Assembly (NCBI GenBank): GCA_034509425.1
Contig: JAVTVJ010001130.1
Location: forward strand, 62,001 to 126,000
Reading direction: 5' to 3'
Length of the DNA: 64,000 nucleotides
Origin: Eopsaltria australis
Taxonomy: Eukaryota; Chordata; Aves; Passeriformes; Petroicidae
The translations under genes and the position numbers were made by a program. Positions 48,101 to 58,800 of this stretch are shown piece after piece. The notes under the pieces were generated by a model. That model saw nothing but the letters and a program-made list of their open reading frames with translations. It searched no databases and had not been told where the DNA came from. Position 1 is the first letter of the stretch; each line of letters starts with the position of its first letter.

Positions 48101-49260
48101 GATCCTGGAAGTCTCACAAGTGGCTGAACTTTATTTCTGAGGACTCAGCTCTGCTGCCTCGAGTGAGGCTTTTAGCAACTCCAGCCCTTTTGGGGACTTA
48201 GCAGGGAAAAGTAAAAATTCTGGAAGCCTCATTTTACCATTTTTCAGAGGGAATGATGTAACACCAGATCTGTTTGCATTTTTGTGACTTGTTCCCACAA
48301 CTCTGACGGCTTCAGATAAGACACTTTCTTCTAAATTGATTTAAATATAATTGGTTATTTTATATTAAACATTTGCTTCCCTGACACCTCACAGACCCAA
48401 GGTAGGAAAAACTTTTGCTGACTCCAAGTTAAGCAGATCCAAGGCAGGAGCAGGATGGTTACCCAAGGCTTGGGGTATTCAAAGAGGGAGGGAGTAAAAC
48501 TCTTCAGTCCTCCAGGGAAGCTGTGGCTGGATCCTCCCAAGGGCAGGCAAGGAATGTTGGTGGCTTCTGCTAGGAAGGGTTTTTTTCAGCAATTTTTAGG
48601 AAGTTGGTGGAAAAAAACCCACTCCAAACCTAAACCTAATTGTTGCCCAGAGAAGCTGTGGCTGCTCCAGCCCTGGAAGTGCCCAAGGCCAGGTTGGACA
48701 GGGCTTGGAGCAGCCTGGGACAGTGGGAGGTGTCCCTGTCCATGGCAGGGGTGGCACTGGATGGGCTTTGAGGTCTCTTTTCACCCAACCCATCCTGGAA
48801 TTCCATAAACACAAAGACTGGAGTGGGCACAATTAGGTAGTGGAACATCCACAGTGGAACTTCAGGTCTTGTTTTGGCTTTACTTCAAATTTTTAGCTCA
48901 TTTGAACAGGAGGTTTTCCTGTTGTACAGTCCTGGAGAAACTCCTCAGGCAGGAAAAGATCTGGATCCTACTGAGCAGGTTTAGTGCAGTGAGCACGGAA
49001 TTTCCACTCCAAGGCCTTCATCCAGCACATTCCCCACTGCAGGATTTCATCCCCTGTTCCCTTGCAGGTGGCCCTACGCCAAGACAGCCGAGGCCATGAA
49101 GGAGCTGGGCTGCAGGCACGTGAACAGCCAGGTCACCGAGGTGCACGTGGACACCAGGAACCGGCTGGTGACCACCAGCGCCTTCATGTGCAACGCCCCC
49201 ATCCACCACATCCACGACGGCATCGGGAGCATGGTGCGGGAGCTGCTCCACCTGGCCTGA
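45173..49260 (+). CDS. GATD3L: GATD3/ES1-like protein (class I glutamine amidotransferase-like, DJ-1/PfpI superfamily)
   Basis: Four exons (45173-45280, 47074-47245, 47445-47646, 49068-49260) join in frame to 224 residues. The protein aligns end to end with the mature part of vertebrate GATD3/ES1 and bacterial Elb[15 protein letters not shown] near the start, [20 protein letters not shown], the Gly loop [11 protein letters not shown], the nucleophile elbow GLCCISP with its Cys, [14 protein letters not shown] and [11 protein letters not shown] at the end. Vertebrate GATD3 is mitochondrial and carries an N-terminal transit peptide of about 40 residues. Here translation starts directly at the first beta-strand ([13 protein letters not shown]), so a cytosolic location is inferred. 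Family members have protein-repair or deglycase-like proposals but no settled reaction, and the substrate here is unknown. The gene is divergent from fusion gene 2 and convergent with CETN2. The symbol is descriptive; orthology to human GATD3 versus a separate paralogue needs a tree. Confidence 0.88.
45298..45600. repeat. 13-bp polypyrimidine minisatellite in intron 1 of the GATD3-like gene
   Basis: About 23 copies of ggctccttttccc and variants start 18 bases after the exon 1 donor. The C/T-rich plus strand creates Pro/Phe- and Lys/Glu-rich artefact frames. Confidence 0.92.
45890..46015 (-). mobile_element. CR1 fragment
   Basis: Minus-oriented CR1 3' end ('gccagaacggtttgggtttgg' through 'cttggacacttccagggatc') in intron 1 of the GATD3-like gene. 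Confidence 0.65.
47690..48050 (-). mobile_element. Diverged relative of the LTR-like repeat
   Basis: This stretch in intron 3 of the GATD3-like gene shares the arrangement and several short phrases with 35888-36302 ('cctgcaagggcacaaacca', 'ttccagg(g/c)(c)tgctttt', 'ctataac') but is clearly older or from another subfamily. Confidence 0.35.
48650..48808 (+). mobile_element. CR1 3' end
   Basis: Plus-oriented CR1 end with 'ggacagggcttggagcagcc' and 'gaggtgtccctgtccatggc' in intron 3 of the GATD3-like gene. Confidence 0.75.
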
Positions 49261-49439
49261 ACTCCCCCAGCTCCCAGCTCCTCTCCATGGATAACGTCCT
49301 TCCCCTCTCACAGGGTGACAGGGAAAGGGACACTCAGTTCTGTCCCCAGAGCTCGGGTGGCTGCTGGGGAGGGACAAGCCTGGAGTTGCTGTGCTCTGCC
49401 AAGGATACTTTGGTCGCTGCAGGAGCTGGGCTGGGAGCT

Positions 49440-49700
49440 GGCAGGGAATCAGGGAATCAGGGAATGGTTTGGGTTGGGAGGGACCTTAAAGCTCATCTTG
49501 TTCCAATCTCCCAAGGGCAGGGACACCTCCCACTGTCCCAGGCTGCTCCAAGCCCTGTCCAGCCTGGCCAGGGACACTGCCAGGGATGGAGCAGCCACTG
49601 GGCACCCTGTGCCAGGGCCTGCCCACCCTCCCAGGGAACAATTCCTGCCCAGTATCCCATCCATCCCTGCCCTCCCTCAGCCCGAGGCCAGGCAGGAGCC
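49440..49700 (-). mobile_element. CR1 fragment inside the GATD3-like 3' untranslated region
   Basis: A minus-oriented CR1 end begins with three copies of 'cagggaat' and runs through 'ggacactgccagggatggag'. It lies between the stop codon and the poly(A) signal, so it should be part of the mature transcript. Confidence 0.7.
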
Positions 49701-49792
49701 AGGCCCCCCCAGGGCTCAGGTGCAGCTGCTGCCCAACCCCTCCCTCAGAGCAGGGAATTGTGGCCAAAGGAAGGAGCCCACCTCTGCTACCA

Positions 49793-49798
49793 AATAAA
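49793..49798 (+). terminator. Polyadenylation signal of the GATD3-like gene
   Basis: AATAAA lies 533 bases after the stop codon and is the first canonical hexamer downstream. Confidence 0.65.
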
Positions 49799-50034
49799 AC
49801 CTGATGCTTCTACTGGATTCTGAACTCTGCTTCTGTCTCTGCCTTTCCCTCTGGGTCAGGACAAGTTGGGAAAATGATACAGGAAGAAATTCCCAGCACC
49901 ACCCCCATCCATCCCCCTTGTTTAGCTGGGATTTGCCAGAAGCCAGACTGGAGCAGGGATGTGACACTGCTGAGAGCAGGACCAGCCCTGGGTCACTGGC
50001 CAGCTCTGTGGGAAGAGGTGACATTCTCCTCCTG

Positions 50035-50510
50035 GGAATTCCAGGTTGGAAGGACCTCAATGCTCAGCTGATCCAACCTTTCTTGGTAAAAATGCTGTCT
50101 AGATAAGATGGCCCAGCAGCCTGTCCTGAGGGATCCTAGAGTGTCCAAGCCTGGGCAATCCACCACTTCCCAAAGCTCATTTTCTTATTGTGAAAAGCTG
50201 CCCATTCAGAATCTCCCCAGGAATAACCTGTACCCATTATCCCTTATCCACTCCATGATTCCCCATAAAAAGGGAGTTTCCACCTCCTCTGTAGCTACCC
50301 TTCAAATACCACCCACGGTGACAAGGTGTCCCCTAAATCTCATTTTCCCAAGGCTGAAGAAGCTCAGTTCTCTCAGCCTTTCCTCCCCCTTGGGAGCTCC
50401 CCAGGTTTTGGCTCATCTTTGTGGCCTTTCTCTGGATCCTCTCCAGCCTGGCCACATCTCTTTTTTGGCAAAGTGGGGATCAAAACTCTTTCCACAACTC
50501 TGATGGCTTA
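50035..50510 (-). mobile_element. CR1 fragment, longest in the window
   Basis: About 470 bases of reverse-complement CR1, from 'ggaattccaggttggaagg' to 'gcaaagtggggatcaaaac', between the convergent GATD3-like and CETN2 genes. Confidence 0.75.
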
Positions 50511-50656
50511 AAAAAAAAAAAGAGACTTTATTTGAAATCCAATCCCACCTGCAGCCTCTGAGCATTCCTGCAAGCACTGGGAATTTCCTTCTGCAAAGAT
50601 TCCTTTAGCCATTTAGCCACGTGAACTGAACACAGGGTGAGTTGCAGCAGTTTGTT

Positions 50657-50662
50657 TTTATT
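50657..50662 (-). terminator. Candidate polyadenylation signal of CETN2
   Basis: AATAAA on the minus strand, about 465 bases past the CETN2 stop codon. A second one lies at 50527-50532. Confidence 0.5.
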
Positions 50663-51125
50663 CTGGGTTTAAAGAATGCCCTAAAAAAAAAAGGGGGAAG
50701 GGATAATCCCCATAAAACAGGTCCTAAAAAGCTGCAAATATGTCATAAAAAGAGTTCAGTGTAGGGCCCAAAGACATAAACCCAAAATAGATTTCCATTG
50801 AGCAATATTGACACTGGTTTTGAGTCATCTCTTTACCAAACTGGAATCATTTGGACCCGTTTTTTTTTAGTCAGAAAAGGATCTGAATTTGGTCACCAGA
50901 ATGTGATTTGTGTATTTAAAGCAGTGTAAACATCATAAGCAGCAACCACGTTGGTGCCTGTAAACAGGGTGCTGCAAACTTTAAACACCTTTAAAACTCC
51001 TCAACAAAAACACTTCTACCAAAACTGAGGAAAAAGAAGAAACACTACAGAAAGAAAGAAAGAAAAACACTACAAAAGTGAGGCCCCCACCTAAGGAAGT
51101 GCAAAGGAATGGATCCCACTGGGCT

Positions 51126-54100
51126 TCAGTAAAGGCTGGTCTTCTTCATGATCCTCAGGAATTCCTGCTCGCTCACCTCCCCATCCCCATCCCGGTCTGC
51201 CTCGTCAATCATCTCCTGCAAGAGTTTTGGGGTCAGCACTTAGGAATTCACTGCATTTGTTAATTAGGAATTACTGGATTCATGCAGAACTCCAGCCACC
51301 CTTGAGCTGTGCTGGAGGGAGCAGTGCTGGCTGGACCTCAGACAAAATATCTCCCAAAATCTGTTTTGCTGGGTGTATTTAGGAAACGTTGTAGGAAAAG
51401 TCCTGCTTGAAGCAGAGTCATTCCTTTCACATCACTGCAGCTCCACAAGACTGCAGCAGGATGAATCCATTCCCACATCCACAGGGGCTCAAACCCATCC
51501 CTGACCTGAAAATCCACAGATTCCGGGAATCCCCCCATTCCCACCAGCACAGAGATCCCAAAAACACCAGGCCCAAACCTGCAGCTCTTCATCTGTGAGG
51601 TTCTCCCCCAGCTCTTTGGCCACACGTTTGAGGTTTTTGAAGGAGATTTTCCCAGTTTCATCATCATCAAAGAGTTTGAAAGCTTTGAGAATCTCCTCTT
51701 TGGAATCTTTCTCAGCCTTAAGGAAGAAAGGACGAGTTGAAGGTCAAACAGGAGTGGCTGTGTGGTAGGTGACACTCAAAATAAAGTTATAAAAGATTTG
51801 ATAGAGTGAGAAACCCTTGGGAACAAATAAAAGAGCCCAGGCAGCAGGAATTACACATAAAAGCTGAAAGGAGACAGAGGCTCAGACAGAATTTGAGGCT
51901 TTCAGGGAATTTTTTCCTGTCCTTGTCAGCCAGAAGTCTTTGGGATTTCACTGTCAGGATGTTCTGCTATTAAATATCTGAGTTTCTAAAAGGTTTTTCA
52001 AACCAGAGGTTTAATCTGTAGATTAGAATTCAAGGAATGAAAACACCCCCATGTCACACATCAACCCTCCAAAAGCTTTCCATCTGGGAGAAAAACCTTT
52101 TTCCCTTCTTTCAAACACAAAAATCCCCTCTGCTTGTTAAAGAAACCTGTTAATGATATCATGATTTTCATTTTTCCCTGAAAAAATGAGAGAATCCAGG
52201 AGAGGGACTACCCTAACTTTTATATGTTTAATTGTTAGGATTAAAATAGTGCTTTAATCTCCCTCTAAACCCAAAAGGAGATAAAAGGTTTTCATCCACT
52301 TTCCAAATGAAATATCCATACCATTTTCTCTGTCATCACTACCAGGAAGTCACTGAAGCTGATTTTTCCTGTCCCTTCCTTGTCAATGTCTGAGATCATT
52401 TTCTTGATCTCTTCTTTCTTAGGTTCAAACCCCAGAGCCCTCATGGCCACCTGGAAGGACAAAATAAATGATAAATCCTACAGAATTATCAACAAAACCA
52501 CAGGAGAGGGGGGAGGAAAGTGAATTTTCTGTCAAAAATTCTGTGTCTCCAGGAAAACAGGGGCAGGCTGAGAGTGGGGCTGCTCTGCACCCTCAGGGTG
52601 CAGAAAAAAGGGATTCAAACATTCCCACTCTGGAATAATCCCCAAGTTAATCCAGGAAAAACCTCTTCCTCCTCTGATGAAGGGCCAAGCTGCAGCTTTG
52701 AAACCAGATCTCCTCCCTGTGGTCTCAGGGAGCATCCAGGGAAAGAATGGGAAGGACAAATTCTGGGAGCAAAATAAGTCCCAATTTCCTGGTGACTGTT
52801 CTTGTCAAAGGGCTGGGGTGGGGAGGGATCAGAAGTGTTTTGCAATGAATGAAAAGTGTGAAAATTAATGATATTGGTGGATTCCTCAGCTGGGATCACT
52901 TAAACAACATTATAATTAATTAATAATATTAATTATTAATATTATATAAAATTATTATTAATTATAATATTAATGATAAAATAATAATAATTATAATTCT
53001 AATCAAATAAAATTATAATTAAATCCTCAACAAAACAAGAGGGGAAACCCCCACACACACCTTTTAAATGTGCACAACCCCTTTCTTTGATGTTTTATGA
53101 ACAGAGGAGGAGCCAGGACAGAAAGAACAGAATTACCCATCAATTTTGGCCAGCCTGGCCCCTAAACACACTGGATAAGAGCAGTGAAGAGCTGCAATTA
53201 CAGAGAAAACTGTGCCTTTTGCCCACCAGGTTCTCTGCTGCAGAGAGGACAGGGAAAACCCTGCGCTGTTTGAGGTTATTTTGGCATTGATGGCCCCGCT
53301 CGCTTATCCCCTCAGTGCCTTCCAGCCGCGGGGGAACCCCGACCTTCAGCTCCTTGACATCGATGCTGCCGCTGCCGTCGGTGTCGAAGAGCTCGAAGGC
53401 GTCGCGGATCTCCCGCTGCTGCTCCTCGGGCAGCTCCGGCTTGGGGCTCGCCTTCCTCCGCTGCGCCGCGCCGCCCAGCGACGGCTTCTTCAAGCCGGAG
53501 GCCTCGGCACGGTACAGCGGGGGAGCAACGGGGTACGCGGGGGGCTCAGGCTCCTTCAGAGCCCCCTGAGAGCTCCTGAGCCCCCCGAGAGCCCCCTGAG
53601 AGCTCCTGAGCCCCCCGAGAGCCCCCTGAGAGCTCCTGAGCCACCTGAGAGCTCCTGAGCCCCCTCAGAGCCCCCTGAGAGCTCCTGAGCCCCCTCAGAG
53701 CCCCCTGAGAGCTCCTGAGCCCCCTGAGCCCCCTCAGAGCCCCCTGAGAGCTCCTGAGCCCCCTGAGAGCTCCTGAGCCCCCTCAGAGCCCCTCTGAGAG
53801 CCTCCTGAGCCCCCTGAGAGCGCCTGAGCCCCTCAAGCCCCCTGAGAGTCCTGAGCCCCCTGAGAGCGCCGGCCCCTCAGCAGCCCCCTGAGAGCTCCGG
53901 AGCCCCCTGAGAGCCCCTGAGCCCCCTGACCCCCTACGCCCCCTGATGGAGCTCCTGAGCGCCCCCTGGAAGCTCCTGAGCCCCCGAAGAGCTCCTGAGC
54001 CCCCTCAGAGCCCCCTGAGAGCTCCTGAGCCCCCTCAGAGCCCCCTGAGAGCTCCTGAGCCCCCTCAGCCCCCTCAGAGCCCCCTGAGGCCCCTCAGCTC

Positions 54101-54719
54101 CCTCACTGCCCCGGGGCCCCCTCACAGTTCCGGAGTCCCCTCGGCCTCCTCACTGCCCCCTCAGCCTCCTCACAGTCCCCTCAGCGCCCTCGCCACCCCT
54201 GACAGCCCCCTGCCCATCCCGCACCGCTCTGAGTCCCCTCAGCGCCCTCAACGTCCCTTGGCAGCCCCGCCCACCCCTCCCCAGCCCTCGCCGTCCCTGA
54301 CAGCCCCTCGCCCACCCCTCACTGCCCCCTGACAGCCCCTCGCCCACTCCTCACTGCCCCCTGACAGCCCCTCGCCCACCCCTCACTGCCCCCTCAGAGC
54401 CCCTCGCCCACCCCTCACTGCCCCCTGACAGCCCCTCGCCCACCCCTCACTCCCTCTCAGAGCCCCTCGCCCACCCTCACTGCCCACCTGACAGCCCCTC
54501 GCCCCACCCTCACTGCAACCCTCACAGCCCCTCGCCCACCCCTCACTGCCCCCTCAGAGCCCCTCGCCCACCCCTCACTGCCTCCCTCAGAGCCCCTCGC
54601 CACCTCACTTGCCCCCTCACAGCCCCCGCCCACCCCTCACAGCCCCCTCACAGCCCCTCGCCCACCCCTCACTGCCCCCTCACAGCCCCTCGCCCACCCC
54701 TCACGCCCGCCCTCACCAT
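51126..54719 (-). CDS. CETN2: Centrin-2
   Basis: Five coding exons on the minus strand (54719-54717, 53502-53344, 52450-52322, 51716-51579, 51215-51126) give 172 residues, exactly the length of mammalian centrin-2. The first coding exon is the ATG alone, followed at once by GTGAGG. Exon 2 begins ASGLKKPS, aligning with the basic N-terminal tail. Four EF-hands follow: [36 protein letters not shown] and [12 protein letters not shown]; the protein ends in MKKTSLY. Centrin-2 is a calcium-binding centriole protein that also works in the XPC nucleotide-excision repair complex and in TREX-2 mRNA export. The ending KKTSLY and the overall identity point to CETN2; CETN1 is a mammalian retrocopy. It shares a promoter with NSDHL. 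Confidence 0.96.
52900..53035. repeat. AT-rich low-complexity block in CETN2 intron 2
   Basis: About 130 bases consist almost only of taat/ttaa permutations, with palindromic stretches. Confidence 0.8.
53565..54130. repeat. Minisatellite 1 in CETN2 intron 1
   Basis: About 25 copies of a gagctcctgagccccctgagagccc unit in several lengths begin about 60 bases from the exon 2 acceptor. Frames through it encode only Pro/Arg-rich repeats. Confidence 0.9.
54240..54705. repeat. Minisatellite 2 in CETN2 intron 1
   Basis: About 15 copies of a 29-30 base unit (cagcccctcgcccacccctcactgccccct) end about 10 bases from the donor of the single-codon first exon. With the previous array it makes intron 1 almost wholly tandem repeat. 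Confidence 0.92.
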
Positions 54720-55085
54720 CCCGCCGGCTCCACGCCCGGCAGCCTCAATACCGCGCCCTCCCATTGGCTGCCGCCCCTACGCCGCTGCTATGGCAACGCG
54801 CGCTCCTATTGGCTGGCGTGACGGCGGAGCAAAGGTGAATGAGAGCGTGGGAGAATCGCCTCCTTCCTCCAACGCGATTGGTCGGAGGGAAGAGGGGTTG
54901 GGCCAATCAGCGAGCGGGAGCGGGCTGGCGCGATCCTCGCCCCAGGGAAAGAGGCGGGAACGGGGATAGTGGGCGTGGTCTGGCGGGAGGAGCGGCGCTG
55001 ATTGGTGGAGATGAGCGGGGGGCGTGGTCTGGGCGTGGCCGGGGCTCTGAGGGAGGCGGCGGCGGCGGCAGCAGCGAGAGGGGTA
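54720..55085. promoter_or_regulatory. Bidirectional CETN2/NSDHL promoter, CpG-rich with five CCAAT boxes
   Basis: This unmethylated-island-like segment has CCAAT boxes on either strand near 54763, 54807, 54876, 54903 and 54999, many CpGs and no TATA box. NF-Y-type spacing and the head-to-head arrangement indicate a shared housekeeping promoter. Confidence 0.75.
54784..54797 (+). promoter_or_regulatory. RFX X-box in the CETN2 promoter
   Basis: GCTGCT-AT-GGCAAC fits the X-box consensus RYYNYY-N1-3-RRNRAC with no mismatch, 65 bases upstream of the CETN2 start codon. RFX factors drive ciliary and centriolar genes through such sites, which fits centrin. Confidence 0.65.
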
Positions 55086-55089
55086 CGGG

Positions 55090-55450
55090 AAAGGTGCCGG
55101 GAGCTGGGAAAAGGTGCTGGGAACAGCGGGAGAAGGCCTGGGGTCCGTGGGGAGCATCCTGGGGGAATGGGGAAAGGTCCTGGGGCCAGTGGGGAGGGAG
55201 CTGGGCGCTGTGGAAACCTTCTGGGAGCAGGGGAGGAGGTCCTGGGAGCGTCCTGAGGGCCGTGGGGAGGGTCCTGAGGGCCGTGGGGAGGGTCCTGGGG
55301 GCCGTGGGTGAGGTCCTAAAGGCTATGGGGAGGGTCCTGAGGGCCAGGGCCGTGGGTGAGGTTCTGAAGGCCGTGGGGAGGGTCCTGAGGGCCGTGGGTG
55401 AGGTCCTAAAGGCCATGGGGAGGGTCCTGGGGGCCGTGTGGGGCTCTGGG
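55090..55450. repeat. Degenerate 20-22 bp G-rich minisatellite downstream of the NSDHL promoter
   Basis: Units like ggtcctgagggccgtgggga recur about 12 times, cleanest from 55240. The G-rich plus strand gives misleading open frames on both strands. Confidence 0.8.
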
Positions 55451-55866
55451 ATGGGGCTGACAGAGCTGCTGAAGGCAAAGAGGAGATGGTTCATAAAGAG
55501 CATTTTGGAGAGCGATGAGGAGCTGAGGGAAAGGGGTGGAAGAGGGAACAGCTGCGGGGAATCGCCTTGTGCCGCTGCTTTCAAAGCTCGGTGTTCCAGG
55601 AGGGCAGGCACCGATCCCGCCTCTTGTTGGCTTTTTCCTTGGAATTCCAAAGGGATTTTCAGGAAAAAATGAAAAGAGCCACGCCAGCACCTGCAGTTGC
55701 TGTTTTAGTTTGGAAGAACAGGGAGGATTAACTCCCTCTCTTCATCCTTTAGCATGATAGCCTCAAACCTTGATGTCTATAACTGGAAATGTGTTGTGTT
55801 ATTGGGAATAAAGCAATATTCTCTCCTTTTTTCAAGGGTTCTGGTGGATAGTGCCTCACCCAAGCC

Positions 55867-58800
55867 ATGGCCACACGCCTCAGATCGGTGAGTTGGGGCC
55901 TCAAATGGGGAAGTTGGGAAGATTTATCCTGCAGAAACAAATTCTGCATATAAATATTCTGCACATCACTAGGGAAGACATGAGGCTGATCCTGTGAGAA
56001 TTCTGGGGAGAAAACATGATTCTCCAAGGTATAATTTAGATTGAATTCAATATACATGTATATTCAATATGTATTCAACTTTAATCAATATAGGCACGTG
56101 TAGCTTGGCTTGCTGTAAATATTCTACTGCGCAATATCAAATTATAGAGAGTTTATAATGAAGTTATATATAATTGTGGTTGCCTCTGGATCCCTGGCAG
56201 TGTCCAAGGCCAGGTTGGACAGGGCTTGGAACACCCTGGGATAGTGGAAGGTGTGGAATAAAATGAGCTTAAAATCCCTTCCAACCCAAACCATTCTGGG
56301 ATCCTGTGGTTCCCCTGAAGCCTCTGCAGAGCTCCGGGGCTCAGAGGCAGAGGGCAGCATTCTGCTGCAATGGAACTTCACTTCCAGCTCATCTCAGAGC
56401 AGTTTGGGTGCTCTTGGTTCCTGAGATCGGGGAATGCCAGCATGGTTTGGGGTGGAAGGGACCTAATGGGAAAGCAAAATGTGAGTGTGAGAGACTTCTT
56501 TTTGAGGAGAAGCTGAGACACTTTCTGTCCCCTCAGCAGCTGTCCCCTCTCTGACTGAATCCCCCCTTCTTCACCAAACCACATCCCAAAATGCTGCATC
56601 TGCTCCTTGTCTGAGCACCTCCAGGGATGGGCACTCCAACCCTCCCTGGGCACTTCCAAGGCCTGAGCACCCTTTCCATGGGGAAATTCCTGCTGATTCC
56701 ACCCTGAGCCTCCCCTGGCCCAGCCTGAGGCCGTTCCCTCTCCTCCTGTCCCTGTTCCCTGGGAGCAGAGCCCGACCCCCCCTGAGCCCCCTCCTGTCAG
56801 GGACTGTGCAGAGCCACAAGGTCCCCCCTGAGCCTCCTTTGCTCCAGGCTCAGCCCCTTTCCCAGGTGCTCCTCACAGGATTTATGCTCCAGACTCTCCT
56901 TTGCATGGCCCATCCCAAATAACTGCTTCAGCTTTGATGTAACTCTGGGAACTCCTCGGATTTCTCTGGTGGCAGCAGAACCTTTGCTTAAGGATGTGGC
57001 CCTTAAAGGGCTGTGAACAATCCTTGTCTTTGTGTGGCTGCAGGGGGTTCAGGCTCCCTCACAGATCCCTGCAGAGGTGGGGGTTTTGTTACAACCAGCA
57101 GTCAAACTCTTCCCAGCCAGCACAGAGCATTCTTTGTGTGGAAGCTCCCTCAGACTCAGTGCCTGGATGTTCTGTGCTGCCAGTGAGGCCTTTGGTCTCA
57201 GTCCAGTCAGACGAGTGGCCAGACTGAAATCTGTTAATTAGTGACTCCAATCATTGGTTTACAAAGCTTAAAGAAAAATAAAGGAAGAACTAATGGCTCA
57301 GAAGGACAGTCCCTGCTTTCACCTGGGTGCTTTCCTGGCCCTGAGTGTCACAGGTTCTGATAATGGTGATGGTTTGAATGTTCTGAACCAGCTGTGCACA
57401 GAATCACCCCAGAATCCCAGGCTGGGCTGGGAGGAACCTCAAACTCATCCAGTGCCATCCCTGCCATGGCAGGGACACCTCCCACTGTTCCATCTGCTCC
57501 AGCCTGGCCTTGGGCACTGCCAGGGATCCAGGGGCAGCCGCAGCAAATCTGGGAATTCTATTCCAGGGCCTGCCCACCCTCCCAGGGAACAATTCCTGCC
57601 CAATATCCCATCCATCCCTGCCCTCTGGCACTGGGAAGCCATTCCCTGTGTCCTGCCTCTCCATGCTCTTGTAAATCATCTCTCTCCATCTTTCTTGCAG
57701 GCTCCCTTCAAATTCTGTTTGTTTTCCCATCCAGGCAGAGTTTGAGGTGGCCAATCCTGTTTCCTCCCTCCTCCCTGAGCCTCCTGATTGTGAGCATGAG
57801 GCAGAGTCCTTCCAAAATCCCACCAGAATGTCTGAACTCAACTCCTGTGCCAGCACAGAGCTTTGATGTCCCAATTCAGGCTCCTCCAGCGGAGCTGCTG
57901 AGCAGAATTCCGGCTGCCTGGGGTGCAGGGAGGCTCAGGTCAGGTTGCTGTGGGTGTCAGCGAGCTTGTCCCTGTCCCTGCAGGCTGGCAGGAGCTGCAC
58001 TGTCATCGGGGGCTCGGGGTTCCTGGGGCAGCACATGGTGGAGCAGCTGCTGGCCAAGGGCTACCGAGTGAACGTCTTCGACATCCGGCAGAGCTTTGAG
58101 AGTGACCGGGTGACCTTCTTCCTGGGAGACCTGTGTGACAAGGAGGTGAGGAGGGGCTGAGGGGGCACATGCAGGCCTTGCACTGCAGCATTCAGCACAG
58201 GGCCAAGGAGTGCTCTGAGGAGACTGTGATGCTGTGCAGAGTTCTTTATTCTACAGACACAGACTGAGACTGCTCCAGATCACTCTGGGACTGCTGCTCA
58301 CACTGCTCCTATGGCTCCTCCTGTGGCTACTGCCATGGCTACTGCCCCATGGCCACTGCCCACTGCTGGGCAGGGAAAATTCCCTTGATCCCATCCCAGC
58401 CCCAGGCTGTGCCATCCCATCAACAGCAAAGAGAAACAATCCCCTAGAAGGGCACAGCCTACAATCCTCTCCCACAATGGGTGCAGAAGGCCACAAAGCC
58501 ATGATCCTCTTTGCCATGGCCATCCCTGGTGCCCTGGATGTGCTTCCTGGGCACCTCTGGGCCCGGGGCAGAGGCTCCCTCTGGGCATTCCAGGATGATT
58601 TTCCATAACACACACAGTGGAACCCAACATTGCACTTCTCCTCTGAAGCAAACAGAACTCATGTCTGAGGTCTGGCTTCTGCTGGAAGCTGAAAGGCACG
58701 GGGCTGGTTTGTGCCTGATGCTGTGCATTGCTGTTAGCTGAGATTCACAGGCTAATTACAGCCCCTGTGCTAATTGCAGGGGGGCTGTCCCAGCTCTCCT

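Noticed and set aside
53565..54710. Regularly spaced repeats resembling a CRISPR array
   Set aside because: The units are contiguous, variable tandem repeats without unique spacers, inside a vertebrate intron.
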